The notes: a model not told the origin generated them from the sequence alone. Shown: positions 16,685 through 26,814, counted from the stretch's first letter. The stretch: DNA of 64,000 nt from an uncultured Centipeda sp. (GCA_905372865.1 CAJPQT010000003.1:1-64000); one strand, 5' to 3'. Numbers and translations are program-made.

Positions 16685-19150
16685 TTGGCACAGAAGGATC
16701 AGGTCAATCAGCCGACAGGGAAGACCCTTGAAACGATGAAGAAAATCTTGAAGAGCCGCTTTATCACGACTGCACATGTTATGTTTGGCCGCGAGGTAGA
16801 GGAACTGACGGAGATCGAAATCTACAAGACGATCGCGGCGACTGCCAAGCAGTCCATCTCGGATAATTGGATCAAGACGAACAAGCAGTACGGGGAGCGC
16901 AGGGAGAAGCAGATCTACTACTTCTCCATCGAGTTCCTGCTCGGTCGCCTGCTGAAATCCAACCTCATCAATCTGGGCATCGAGGAGGCGCTAAAGGATG
17001 TCCTGAAGGACTTCAAGCTGAACCTCTCGGATGCCTACGAGGCAGAGCCGGACGCGGGGCTCGGCAACGGCGGTCTCGGTCGTCTCGCGGCGTGCTTCAT
17101 CGACTCGCTGGCGGCACACAGCCTCCCGGGACACGGCTGCACGATTCGCTATCAGTATGGGCTGTTCGAGCAGAAAATCGTCGGCGGCAACCAGGTCGAG
17201 ATCCCGGACAACTGGCTGCGCGACGGCTTCGCATGGGAGTACCGCAAGCCGGACAAGTCCGTGGATGTGAAGTTCGGCGGCAATGCCTATATGCGCGATA
17301 TGGGGGACGGCAAACTGGAGCTTGTCCATGAGGATCCGATGATCGTCATGGCAGTCCCGTACGATATGCCGATCGTCGGCTACCACAATACAACGGTCAA
17401 CACGTTGCGCATGTGGAACGCGGAGGTCAACCGCGATTTCTCGGATTACGGCATGCTGACCCAGGAGCAGATCCAGCAGCGCAATGACTACCGCAGCTTT
17501 GTCGAGTCCATCACGCGCTATCTCTATCCGGACGACAGCACGTTTGAGGGTCGGCGCATGCGCCTCATTCAGGAGTACTTCTTCGTCTCGGCCGGAGTAC
17601 AGAGCATTGTCCGTCACTACAAGAAGACGGGCATGAGCATCTATGACCTCGGCAAGAAGATCGGCATCCACATCAACGATACCCACCCTGCACTCTGCGT
17701 CGCAGAGCTCATGCGCATCCTCGTCGATGACGAGGCGCTGACGTGGGAGGATGCGTGGGCGATCACGCGCGACACGATCGCGTACACGAATCACACGATC
17801 ATGCCCGAGGCGCTCGAGACGTGGGGGATTGATATGTTCCGTCCGCTCCTGCCGCGCATCTACATGATCATCGACGAGATCAACCGCCGCCATCTGGAGG
17901 AGGTACGCCGCCGCTATCCGGGGAATGAGGACAAGGTGCGTGCACTCTCCATCATTCAGGACGGCGTGATCCATATGGCGCGCCTCTCCATTGTCGGCGG
18001 CCACAGTGTCAACGGTGTGGCGAAGATCCACACGGGCATTCTGAAGTCGACGACACTCAAAGACTTCTATGACTACACGCCGCGCAAGTTCAACAACAAG
18101 ACCAACGGCATTACACATCGCCGCTGGCTGATGGGGGCGAACCCCGAGCTTGCGGCACTGATTGACGAGATGCTGGGCAGCCGTAAGTGGCATCGCCATC
18201 CGGAGCAGATGGACGGACTGTATGCGCGCGTTGAGGACAAGAACTTCCTCGAACAGCTGATGAAGATCAAACACCTGCGCCGCGAGGGCCTTGCCCGTTA
18301 CATCGAGCAGCACAACGGGGTAAAGATCGATCCGGATTCGATGTTCGACATTCAGGTCAAGCGCATTCACTCGTACAAGCGCCAGCTGATGAACATTCTG
18401 CACATCATGTACCGCTACCATCGTGCGCAGAGTGAGCCGTCCTTCCTCACGCAGCCGGTGACCTACTTCTTCGGCGGCAAGGCAGCACCGGGCTACTATA
18501 TCGCGAAGGAGACAATCCGTCTCATCAACGTGGTCGCGGACCGCATCAACAAGGATGCGCGCGTGAACAAGTTCATGAAGGTCATCTTCATCGAGAATTT
18601 CGGCGTCTCCATCGGCGAACTGGTCTACCCTGCAGCGGATGTCAGCGAGCAGATCTCGACGGCATCGAAGGAAGCCTCGGGCACGGGCAACATGAAGTTC
18701 ATGATGAACGGTGCAATCACGCTCGGCACCCTTGACGGTGCCAACGTCGAGATCCGCGATGCGGTCGGGAGCGAGCACTGCGTCATCTTCGGCCTCAAGG
18801 CCGAGGAGGTTATGAACTACTACGCGACGGGCGCGTACTCTGCGTGGGATGAATACAACACGAATGAGAAGGTGCGCACGGTGATGAATCAGCTCGTCGA
18901 CGGCACCTATGGGGATTTCCGTTCGCTGTATGACTATCTACTGCATGCGAACGATGAATTCTTTATCCTAAAGGATTTCAATGCGTACGACAACGCACGC
19001 ATCGAGGTCATGCGGCGGTTCAAAGACAAGGAGGGCTGGGCACACACGGCGGCAATGAACGTCGCGCACTCCGGCGGATTCTCGTCTGATCGTACAATTG
19101 ACGAATATGCACGGGACATCTGGAACATCCGCCCCGTCATCATCTCGTAG
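16685..19150 (+). CDS. glgP: Glycogen phosphorylase (GT35)
   Basis: An 821-residue PLP-dependent enzyme releasing glucose-1-phosphate from the ends of glycogen. Family length is normal. Signatures include NGGLGRLAACFIDSLA, the central TNGITHRRWL region, and the PLP site EASGTGNMKFMMNG (Lys about residue 670) followed by LGTLDGANVEI. The TTG at 16685 is preferred because AAGGAG lies eight bases upstream; the GTG at 16676 overlaps that motif. Placing a degradative enzyme between synthetic genes is common in firmicute glg operons and implies coordinated turnover of the store. Confidence 0.97.
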   Translation: MAQKDQVNQPTGKTLETMKKILKSRFITTAHVMFGREVEELTEIEIYKTIAATAKQSISDNWIKTNKQYGERREKQIYYFSIEFLLGRLLKSNLINLGIEEALKDVLKDFKLNLSDAYEAEPDAGLGNGGLGRLAACFIDSLAAHSLPGHGCTIRYQYGLFEQKIVGGNQVEIPDNWLRDGFAWEYRKPDKSVDVKFGGNAYMRDMGDGKLELVHEDPMIVMAVPYDMPIVGYHNTTVNTLRMWNAEVNRDFSDYGMLTQEQIQQRNDYRSFVESITRYLYPDDSTFEGRRMRLIQEYFFVSAGVQSIVRHYKKTGMSIYDLGKKIGIHINDTHPALCVAELMRILVDDEALTWEDAWAITRDTIAYTNHTIMPEALETWGIDMFRPLLPRIYMIIDEINRRHLEEVRRRYPGNEDKVRALSIIQDGVIHMARLSIVGGHSVNGVAKIHTGILKSTTLKDFYDYTPRKFNNKTNGITHRRWLMGANPELAALIDEMLGSRKWHRHPEQMDGLYARVEDKNFLEQLMKIKHLRREGLARYIEQHNGVKIDPDSMFDIQVKRIHSYKRQLMNILHIMYRYHRAQSEPSFLTQPVTYFFGGKAAPGYYIAKETIRLINVVADRINKDARVNKFMKVIFIENFGVSIGELVYPAADVSEQISTASKEASGTGNMKFMMNGAITLGTLDGANVEIRDAVGSEHCVIFGLKAEEVMNYYATGAYSAWDEYNTNEKVRTVMNQLVDGTYGDFRSLYDYLLHANDEFFILKDFNAYDNARIEVMRRFKDKEGWAHTAAMNVAHSGGFSSDRTIDEYARDIWNIRPVIIS

Positions 19151-19210
19151 AGATGCGGGGGCGTGCGCATAGGAAACACACGTCCTTAGGAAAATACAGG
19201 AGGGGATCGT

Positions 19211-21604
19211 ATGAAAACATCGACACTCAGTGAGTTTGATCTGTACCTCTTTCATCAGGGCACGAACTACCATGCCCAGGAAATGCTCGGAGCGCATTTT
19301 GTGGAGCAGGATGGAAAAAAGGGCGTCCGATTTACGGTGTGGGCGCCGAATGCAAAAGCGGTCAGCGTTGTGGGAGAGTTCAACGATTGGAACGTATTCA
19401 TCCACCCGATGAGCCGCATTGATGATGGAGAGATCTGGGAGGTCTTTGTCGAGGGACTCGGCGAGGGCGAGATCTACAAGTACGCGATCGAGCCGCAATG
19501 GGGCGGTCCCCGTATCATGAAGGCAGACCCGTATGGGTTCTATGCTGAGAAGAAGCCTCTGACGGCATCGCGTACCTACGATATGAACCACTACGTGTGG
19601 GGCGATGCCGCATGGCAGAAACGCAAGGAGGAGGAGTCCTCCTACGAGCGCCCCATGCTCACCTACGAGGTACACGCAGGGTCGTGGCGCCGTACGCTCG
19701 AGGGGGAGTACCTCTCCTATCGGGAACTTGCGGACCAGCTGATCGGCTATGTAAAGGACATGAACTACACCCACATCGAGTTCATGCCTCTGTGTGAGCA
19801 CCCCTATGACGGCTCGTGGGGCTATCAGGCGACAGGCTACTTCGCGGTAACAAGCCGTTACGGCACACCCGACGATTTCCGTTACCTTGTGGATACCGCC
19901 CACCAGAACGGCATCGGCATCATCATGGACTGGGTGCCGGGGCACTTCTGCAAGGACGAGCAGGGGCTTCGTCATTTCGACGGAAAGAACCTCTATGAGT
20001 CCGACAACGAGACGCGCGCGGAGAACTGGGAGTGGGGCACCACAAACTTTGACTACGGGCGCACGGAGGTCCAGAGCTTCCTCATCTCGAACGCGCTGTT
20101 CTGGTTCGAGGAGTTCCACATCGACGGCCTGCGCATCGACGCGGTCGCCAATATGCTCTACCTCAACTACGGGCGCAAGGACGGCGAGTGGCAGCCGAAC
20201 AAATACGGCGACACGGGCAACCTCGAAGCGATGGATTTCCTGAAGAAGCTCAACGAGACGATCTTCAAGTATCATCCGCACGCACTGATGATCGCAGAGG
20301 AGTCGACCTCGTGGCCGCTCATCTCAAAGCCCGTCTACATGGGCGGCATGGGGTTCAACTACAAGTGGAACATGGGCTGGATGAACGACATGCTTTCCTA
20401 TGTGAGCCTTGACCCGATCTACCGCAAGTGGAATCAGGACAAGATCACGTTCTCCCTCATGTATGCGTTCTCCGAGAACTTCGTGCTTCCGCTCTCGCAC
20501 GACGAGGTGGTGCATGGCAAGTGCTCCCTCATCAGCAAGATGCCGGGCGACTACTGGCAGAAATTCGCGGGACTGCGCGGATTCTTCGGCTACTGGATGG
20601 CGCATCCGGGCAAGAAGCTGCTCTTCATGGGCGGGGAGTTCGGGCATTTCATCGAGTGGAACTTCGATGACAGCATGGACTGGCACCTTGTCGAGCAGTA
20701 TCCGATGCACACGAAGATGCTCGCGTACTCGAAGGCGCTCAACAAGTTCTACGTCGACAACAAGGCGCTCTGGCAGGTCGACTTCGACTGGAACGGCTTC
20801 CAGTGGATCGACTGCAACGACAGCGAGAACAGCATCATTGCGCTCGTCCGCCGCGCTGAGGATCGGAGTGACTTCATTATCTGCGTGCACAACTTCACGC
20901 CGGAGGTGCGTCACGGCTACCGCATCGGCGTGCCGACGAAGGGGACCTATGTCGAGGTGTTCAACTCCGATGAGGAGGCGTACGGCGGTAGCGGCGTGCT
21001 GAATACGGGAGATATCGTGAGCGAGGACTACGCGTTCCACGGACGCGAGCAGTCCATCGTCATCACGGTGCCGCCGCTTGCCTCGACGTTCTACCGCCTG
21101 AAGCGGCAGAGCGGAGCGGGTACGCCCGTCAGCGAGGTCTCCGAGCCGGTTGATGCCGTTGCAAAAAAAAAATCAGTAACATCTAAGTCGACCGCCGCCG
21201 CTGCAAAGAAGCAGGACGCGGCGACCGAGGCCCCGAAGAAGGCAGCGCCTAAGAAGCGTACAACAGCGGAAAAACCTGCGGCGAAGAAGACGACGCGGAC
21301 AAGCACCGCGAAAAAGGCAGAGGCGGATACGGCATCCGCAAAGACGGCATCCCCCAAGAAAACTACAGCAAAGAGCACGGCCGAGAAACCGGCAGCGAAG
21401 GCGAAGACCGCAAAAACGTCCGTGAAGTCCACGGCAAAAGCATCTGCGCCCGCCTCCTCAAAGGCGGCAAACTCAACTGCTGCAGAGGCTGACGCGAAGG
21501 CGGCGAAGTCCGCCGCGATGACGGCGACGAAGAAGAAGCCCGCCCGCAAGAGTACTGCGGATGCGGGGGAACCACCGAAGAAAACGCGTGCGGCCAAGTC
21601 ATAG
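19211..21604 (+). CDS. glgB: 1,4-alpha-glucan branching enzyme with histone-H1-like C-terminal tail
   Basis: A 797-residue protein. Residues 1 to about 635 form a normal GH13 branching enzyme: an N-terminal CBM48 domain (FTVWAPNAKAVSVVGEFNDW), the (beta/alpha)8 catalytic domain with the nucleophile Asp in GLRIDAVANMLY (about 309), the acid Glu in IAEESTSWP (about 361), the third Asp in LSHDEVVHGK (about 430), and a C-terminal beta domain ending near STFYRLKRQ. A further ~160 residues are almost only Lys, Ala, Thr, Ser and Pro, with repeated TAEKPAAK and KKAxA-type units, like histone H1 or AlgP-type tails. The tail has no place in the known branching-enzyme mechanism. AGGAGGGG precedes the start. 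Confidence 0.96.
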   Translation: MKTSTLSEFDLYLFHQGTNYHAQEMLGAHFVEQDGKKGVRFTVWAPNAKAVSVVGEFNDWNVFIHPMSRIDDGEIWEVFVEGLGEGEIYKYAIEPQWGGPRIMKADPYGFYAEKKPLTASRTYDMNHYVWGDAAWQKRKEEESSYERPMLTYEVHAGSWRRTLEGEYLSYRELADQLIGYVKDMNYTHIEFMPLCEHPYDGSWGYQATGYFAVTSRYGTPDDFRYLVDTAHQNGIGIIMDWVPGHFCKDEQGLRHFDGKNLYESDNETRAENWEWGTTNFDYGRTEVQSFLISNALFWFEEFHIDGLRIDAVANMLYLNYGRKDGEWQPNKYGDTGNLEAMDFLKKLNETIFKYHPHALMIAEESTSWPLISKPVYMGGMGFNYKWNMGWMNDMLSYVSLDPIYRKWNQDKITFSLMYAFSENFVLPLSHDEVVHGKCSLISKMPGDYWQKFAGLRGFFGYWMAHPGKKLLFMGGEFGHFIEWNFDDSMDWHLVEQYPMHTKMLAYSKALNKFYVDNKALWQVDFDWNGFQWIDCNDSENSIIALVRRAEDRSDFIICVHNFTPEVRHGYRIGVPTKGTYVEVFNSDEEAYGGSGVLNTGDIVSEDYAFHGREQSIVITVPPLASTFYRLKRQSGAGTPVSEVSEPVDAVAKKKSVTSKSTAAAAKKQDAATEAPKKAAPKKRTTAEKPAAKKTTRTSTAKKAEADTASAKTASPKKTTAKSTAEKPAAKAKTAKTSVKSTAKASAPASSKAANSTAAEADAKAAKSAAMTATKKKPARKSTADAGEPPKKTRAAKS

Positions 21605-21713
21605 GCTGCCCGTACGCATTGATAGGAGAATGACGAAGGCAGCGAGTACAGGATGAACAGCTCGTGGTGCAGATGATTACGGCATCGCCCACGAGAAAAA
21701 GGAGGATATTGGG

Positions 21714-23159
21714 ATGAAGGTACTATATGTAGCATCGGAGGCAGTTCCCTTTGTAAAGACCGGCGGTCTTGCGGACGTGGCAGGCTCTCTGCCCGCCGCA
21801 CTCGTCAAGGATGGCGTGGACTGCCGCGTCATTCTGCCGAAGTATGGGGCGATTGCCGATGAGATCCGCAGCGCGATGGACCACATCTATGACGGGGTTC
21901 TGAACGTCGCGTGGCGGGACAAGTTCGTCGGCATTGACAGGTATGTGCTCGATGGCGTGACCTACTACTTTGTGGACAATGAGGAGTACTTCAACCGCGA
22001 GGGATTCTATGGGTACCCGGACGATGCCGAGCGCTTCTCGTTCTTCAGCCGCGCCGTCCTCAATCTCCTGCCGGCACTTGATTTCTGGCCGAACATCATC
22101 CACGCGAACGATTGGCATTCCGCACTCGTCCCCGTGTTCCTCAAACTGGAGCACATGGATGATCCGCGCTATGCAGGGATCAAGACGCTGTTTACGATTC
22201 ACAACCTGAAATATCAGGGGGTCTTCCCCAAGGATGTCATGACGGATGTGCTCGGGCTTGACTGGCAGTATTTCAACAACGGCGATTTCGAGTTCTTCGA
22301 TGCAGTCAACTTTATGAAGGCCGGCATCATCTATGCCGACTACGTATCGACCGTCAGCAAGACCTACGCCGAGGAGATTCAGTATGACTACTACGGCGAG
22401 CATCTGGAGGGGCTTCTGCGCAAGCGCCGCGAGGAGCTCTTCGGCATCGTCAACGGCATCGACTATGATGTCTACAACCCCGAGACGGACAAGAATCTCT
22501 ATGTCAACTACGACATTAAGAAGGCGGTCGAGGGCAAGAGCGACAACAAGGTACGCCTGCAGCGCGATCTCGGACTCCCCGAGAACCGCCGCACGCCGAT
22601 GGTGGCGATGATTACTCGCCTTGTCGCCAACAAAGGGCTCGATCTCGTGGTGCGTGTCCTGGATGAGATCCTTCAGCACGAGAACGTCCAGTTTGTTCTG
22701 CTCGGTACGGGTGATCGCGGCTATGAGGACTGGTTCAAGGAACTCGCATGGCGCTATCCGAACAAGGTGTCGATCAACATCCGCTTCTCGAACGAACTGG
22801 CACAGCGGATCTATGCGGCATCGGATATCTTCCTCATGCCGTCCATGTTCGAGCCGTGCGGGCTCGGACAGCTCATCGCCATGCGCTACGGGACGATCCC
22901 CGTTGTGCGCGAGACGGGCGGGCTGAAGGACACGGTTGTGCAGTTCGACCGCTCGGATGTGGACAAGGGCAACGGATTTCTGTTCTACGAATACAACGCG
23001 CATGAGATGATGTATGCGCTGAAGCGTGCGCTTGCTGCCTACGGCAATCTGCGTGAGTGGCGTCAGCTCGTATTCACGGCAATGCACAGTGATTTCAGTT
23101 GGAAACGCTCGGCAAAGGAATATGAAACCCTCTACGAGCGCCTCCTGCTTGAGGGCTGA
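21714..23159 (+). CDS. glgA: Glycogen synthase (GT5)
   Basis: A 481-residue cytoplasmic GT-B enzyme adding glucose from ADP-glucose to glycogen. Visible motifs are KTGGLADVAGSLP with the ADP-glucose-binding K15, the HANDWHSALVP segment, FTIHNLKYQG, GIVNGIDYDVYNP, and the C-terminal acceptor/nucleotide region SMFEPCGLGQLIAMRYGTIP with the catalytic Glu. Length is typical. AAAAGGAGG lies upstream of the ATG. It follows glgB by 109 bp in the operon and uses the ADP-glucose made by GlgC/GlgD. Confidence 0.97.
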   Translation: MKVLYVASEAVPFVKTGGLADVAGSLPAALVKDGVDCRVILPKYGAIADEIRSAMDHIYDGVLNVAWRDKFVGIDRYVLDGVTYYFVDNEEYFNREGFYGYPDDAERFSFFSRAVLNLLPALDFWPNIIHANDWHSALVPVFLKLEHMDDPRYAGIKTLFTIHNLKYQGVFPKDVMTDVLGLDWQYFNNGDFEFFDAVNFMKAGIIYADYVSTVSKTYAEEIQYDYYGEHLEGLLRKRREELFGIVNGIDYDVYNPETDKNLYVNYDIKKAVEGKSDNKVRLQRDLGLPENRRTPMVAMITRLVANKGLDLVVRVLDEILQHENVQFVLLGTGDRGYEDWFKELAWRYPNKVSINIRFSNELAQRIYAASDIFLMPSMFEPCGLGQLIAMRYGTIPVVRETGGLKDTVVQFDRSDVDKGNGFLFYEYNAHEMMYALKRALAAYGNLREWRQLVFTAMHSDFSWKRSAKEYETLYERLLLEG

Positions 23160-23231
23160 GACACATCGCTGCGCATATCCGATTTGTGCGTTGATTGGGC
23201 GCGTTTAAGCCATACACGACGCATCGCTTAT

Positions 23232-23284
23232 GAAACCGCTGGTGAATTCGTTCGAATAAGAACATTTGATTCGCCAGTGGTTTC
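23232..23284 (+). repeat. Large imperfect inverted repeat before the GH13-GH77 gene
   Basis: Arms 23232-23247 (GAAACCGCTGGTGAAT) and 23269-23284 are complementary at 14 of 16 positions with a 21-base loop, which itself contains GTTC/GAAC. There is no T-run, so this is not a simple terminator. It may be an mRNA processing or stability element, or an operator. Confidence 0.5.
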
Positions 23285-23317
23285 TGTGCGTTTAATTTTA
23301 GGAAGGGAGAGGGTGCT

Positions 23318-26300
23318 ATGCTGGAATCGTATCAGGTGGAGCACAACTCACAGGACATCTATTTTCGCTCCATTGTCGGGGCAGCCGAAGCGGGGAGCCG
23401 GCTGCGTCTCGGCATCCGCATTCGGACATTCGAGCCGATTCATCAGGTGCTCGTGCGCCTGTGGCAGGACAAGGCGGGGGAGCGTCTGATTGCGCTCGAG
23501 ACGAAGGATGGGCAGGGGGAGCAGAAATTCTATACGGCGTGGATTGATCTGCCGGACTACGGCTGCCTCGTCTGGTACTACTTCATCATCACGGCGGAGA
23601 GCGGTACCTATTTCTATGGGAACAATCCGGAGATGCTTGGCGGTGTCGGCACACTCGGCACAGAGGCCCCCGCGTCCTATCAGATCACGATCTACAACAA
23701 GGGCGCACGCACGCCGGACTGGTTCAAGAACTCTGTCATGTATCAGATCTTTCCCGACCGCTTTGCGCGTTCGGGAGATACGATTGTGAAGAAGAAGGGC
23801 GCTGTCATTCGTACGGATTGGACGGATGACCCCATGTACCTCAAAGATCCCGACACAAAGGAGATCATCGCCTATGATTTCTTCGGGGGGAACCTGCGCG
23901 GGGTCATGGAGAAGCTGGACTATCTGAAGCAGCTCGGCATCTCCTGCATCTACTTCAACCCCGTCTTTGAGTCCGAGAGCAATCACCACTACGATACGGG
24001 AGACTACCACAAGATCGACCCCGTGCTCGGCGATATTGAGGACTTCCGCGCCCTTGTCACGGCCGCTGAGGAGCGCGGCATCCGCATCATCCTCGACGGC
24101 GTATTCAGTCACACGGGCAGCAACAGTATCTATTTCAACCGCCAGCATCAGTACAGCTCGCTCGGCGCCTATCAGTCGAAGGAATCGCCGTACTACTCGT
24201 GGTACCATTTCCGCAGCTACCCGAATGAGTACGACTGCTGGTGGAACTTCGACACGCTGCCGAACGTCAACGAGACGGATCCCGACTACATGGACTTCGT
24301 TATCACGGGCAAGGACAGCGTCCTTCACCACTGGATGAACGAGGGCATTGCGGGCTGGCGGCTCGATGTGATCGACGAACTCCCGCCGACGTTCTCCAAG
24401 ACGTTCTTTGCAGAGCTGAAGAAGCGCAACCCCGATGCCGTCATGATCGGCGAGGTCTGGGAGGATGCCTCGAACAAGGTCGCCTACGGTACGCCGCGCG
24501 AATACCTCTCGGGCAACGAGATGGACTCAGCGATGAACTATCCGCTCCGCACGATGATACTCGACTTCCTCACGGGTGCGGTCGACGGACATCAGACGGC
24601 GCGGCGGCTCGCAAGCCAGATCGAGAACTACCCGAAGGAAAATCTCTATGCGATGATGAACCTCATCGGCAGTCATGACGTGCAGCGTGCCATCACCGTA
24701 CTCGCCGGCGTACCCTACTACGAGGGGATGCCTGCGATCGAGCAGTCACGCGTCCGCATGACGGACGAGCAGTTTGACCTTGGGTCTCGCCGCCTTCTCA
24801 TGGCGACGCTCTGGCAGATGACCTACCCCGGTGTGCCGAGTGTCTACTATGGTGATGAGATCGGGATGCAGGGGTTCAAGGATCCGTTCAACCGCCGTCC
24901 CTACGATTGGGAGCACGGCAACACGGAGATTCGCGGCTGGTTCGAGCGCTTTATCGCGATCCGCAACGAGAACGATGCACTGCGCACGGGCGATATCCTG
25001 CCGCTCTATGGTTCGGGCGATGTCATCGCCTATGCGCGCACCATCCGCTCGGGCTACGATGTATTCAACCAGGAGAAGGAAGACGGCGTCTTTATCGCCG
25101 CGTTCAACCGCAATCTCACGGAGACGCTGACCATCGAGGTAGATGTGAGTGACTTCGCCTGCGGTGTGTTCGAGGACGCATTCAAGCCCTCGCGCACCTA
25201 TGAGGTGGAGCGCGGACGCCTGCGGATCAAGATTCCGCCGCTTTTCGGGCTCCTTCTCCAGCAGCGTAAGGAGCCGCAGCGCTACGAACGCAAGGCGGGT
25301 GTCCTTCTGCACCCGACCTCCCTGCCGTCGAAATACGGTGTGGGCGACTTTGGCAAGGAGGCATATCGCTTCCTCGACTTCCTCGCCGAGGCGGGGCAGA
25401 AGGTTTGGCAGATTCTGCCTCTCAGCCCCGTCGGCTATGGTTACTCGCCTTATCAGTCCATTTCCGCCTTTGCGGGCAACATCATGCTCATTGATCTCGA
25501 CGAGCTTGCCGTGCGCGGATGGCTGACGGAGAAGGATCTCTTTCTCCCGTACGAGGCGAACACGGCATTCATCGACTTTGAGCGCGTCAAGCAGTTCAAG
25601 AAGGATATGCTCGAAAAGGCGTTCCGCGCATTCCGTAAGACGAGTGCACAGGATCAGGACTTCCAAGATTTCTGTAAGAGAGAAGCGTACTGGCTCGATG
25701 ACTATGCACTGTTCCACGCAGGGAAGAAGGCGTATGAGCGCGCCCCGTGGACGGAATGGCCGGAGGAGATTCGCCGCCGCGATTCGGCCGCACTCAAGGA
25801 GCTTGCCGAGCGGCAGCGCGATGAGGTCGAACTCGACCGCTTCAAGCAGTACGTCTTTCATCTGCAATGGGATCGTCTGCATGACTATGCGAAAAAGAAG
25901 GGCATCGAGATCCTCGGCGACATGCCGATCTTCGTCGCGCAGGACAGTGCGGATGCATGGGCGCATCAGCATCTCTTCGACCTCAATGAGGATGGTACGC
26001 CGCGCACGGTGGCGGGCGTGCCGCCCGACTACTTTGCCGCAAGTGGACAGCTTTGGGGCAATCCGCAGTACAACTGGGACGCGATGAAGGCGGAGAACTA
26101 TGCGTGGTGGAAGCAGCGATTCCGCAAACTGCGTGAGCAGGTGGACATCATCCGCATCGACCACTTCCGTGGATTTGAGGCATACTGGTCGGTGGACGGC
26201 AAGGCGGAGACCGCGATCAACGGACGCTGGATCAAGGGGCCCGGCAAGCCCTTCTTCGATGAGATCGAGCGGGAACTCGGTGAAATGAACATCGTCGCTG

Positions 26301-26767
26301 AGGATCTCGGCATCATTACGAGCGAGGTTGAGCGCCTGCGCGATGACTGCGGCTTCCCCGGCATGAAGATCGTCCACTTCATGCTCGAACCGAATGAGTC
26401 GGGGCGCGTCGGTTTCGTCACGCCCGAGAACAGCATCGTCTATACGGGGACGCACGACAACAACACGACCGTCGGCTGGTTCACACACGACATTGACGAG
26501 GTGCTGCGCGAGACCCTTGCGAACCTCATGGGGACAACCTCCGACCGTCCCAAGACCATCTGTAAGCGCCTCATCAAGGCAGCGTACGCCTCGCGTGCGC
26601 GCATGGCAATCATCCCCATGCAGGATCTCCTTGCCCTCGATGAGCGTGCCCGCATGAACACACCCGGCACCGTCGGCATCAACTGGCGCTGGAGCCTCAA
26701 GAAGGACTACCTCCTCGAACTCGACCCGAAGAAGCTGCAGGCGCTTTGCGTGCGGTACCATCGGTGA
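23318..26767 (+). CDS. Bifunctional GH13 alpha-glucanase / GH77 4-alpha-glucanotransferase fusion
   Basis: An 1149-residue two-enzyme protein. Residues 1 to about 650 are a neopullulanase/cyclomaltodextrinase-like GH13 enzyme: N-terminal beta domain, VMYQIFPDRFARSG, DGVFSHTGSNS, GWRLDVIDEL with the nucleophile Asp, IGEVWEDAS with the acid Glu, and IGSHDVQR. Residues from about 657 to the end are a complete amylomaltase (MalQ): GVLLHPTSLPSKYGVGDFG, LPLSPVGYGYSPYQS, IRIDHFRGFEAYW, AEDLGIIT and TGTHDNNTTVGW. Together they could debranch and disproportionate the glucans left by phosphorylase. No separate glgX or malQ is in the operon, so the fusion probably fills both roles. GGGAGAGGG precedes the ATG. 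A strong terminator ends the operon. GH13 substrate specificity is inferred. Confidence 0.94.
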   Translation: MLESYQVEHNSQDIYFRSIVGAAEAGSRLRLGIRIRTFEPIHQVLVRLWQDKAGERLIALETKDGQGEQKFYTAWIDLPDYGCLVWYYFIITAESGTYFYGNNPEMLGGVGTLGTEAPASYQITIYNKGARTPDWFKNSVMYQIFPDRFARSGDTIVKKKGAVIRTDWTDDPMYLKDPDTKEIIAYDFFGGNLRGVMEKLDYLKQLGISCIYFNPVFESESNHHYDTGDYHKIDPVLGDIEDFRALVTAAEERGIRIILDGVFSHTGSNSIYFNRQHQYSSLGAYQSKESPYYSWYHFRSYPNEYDCWWNFDTLPNVNETDPDYMDFVITGKDSVLHHWMNEGIAGWRLDVIDELPPTFSKTFFAELKKRNPDAVMIGEVWEDASNKVAYGTPREYLSGNEMDSAMNYPLRTMILDFLTGAVDGHQTARRLASQIENYPKENLYAMMNLIGSHDVQRAITVLAGVPYYEGMPAIEQSRVRMTDEQFDLGSRRLLMATLWQMTYPGVPSVYYGDEIGMQGFKDPFNRRPYDWEHGNTEIRGWFERFIAIRNENDALRTGDILPLYGSGDVIAYARTIRSGYDVFNQEKEDGVFIAAFNRNLTETLTIEVDVSDFACGVFEDAFKPSRTYEVERGRLRIKIPPLFGLLLQQRKEPQRYERKAGVLLHPTSLPSKYGVGDFGKEAYRFLDFLAEAGQKVWQILPLSPVGYGYSPYQSISAFAGNIMLIDLDELAVRGWLTEKDLFLPYEANTAFIDFERVKQFKKDMLEKAFRAFRKTSAQDQDFQDFCKREAYWLDDYALFHAGKKAYERAPWTEWPEEIRRRDSAALKELAERQRDEVELDRFKQYVFHLQWDRLHDYAKKKGIEILGDMPIFVAQDSADAWAHQHLFDLNEDGTPRTVAGVPPDYFAASGQLWGNPQYNWDAMKAENYAWWKQRFRKLREQVDIIRIDHFRGFEAYWSVDGKAETAINGRWIKGPGKPFFDEIERELGEMNIVAEDLGIITSEVERLRDDCGFPGMKIVHFMLEPNESGRVGFVTPENSIVYTGTHDNNTTVGWFTHDIDEVLRETLANLMGTTSDRPKTICKRLIKAAYASRARMAIIPMQDLLALDERARMNTPGTVGINWRWSLKKDYLLELDPKKLQALCVRYHR

Positions 26768-26814
26768 TACAAGGCATGCGCGCATAGGAACAGCGCTTGA
26801 TCGCCGCAAAAATA

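Noticed and set aside
16991..18778. Long open frame antisense to glgP
   Set aside because: Composition is that of an antisense shadow and the sense frame encodes a full-length phosphorylase.
21091..21801. Long open frame on the minus strand opposite the GlgB tail, hydrophobic and Phe/Ala-rich
   Set aside because: It mirrors the repetitive Lys/Ala codons of the sense strand, has no ribosome binding site or family, and glgB/glgA context supports the plus strand.
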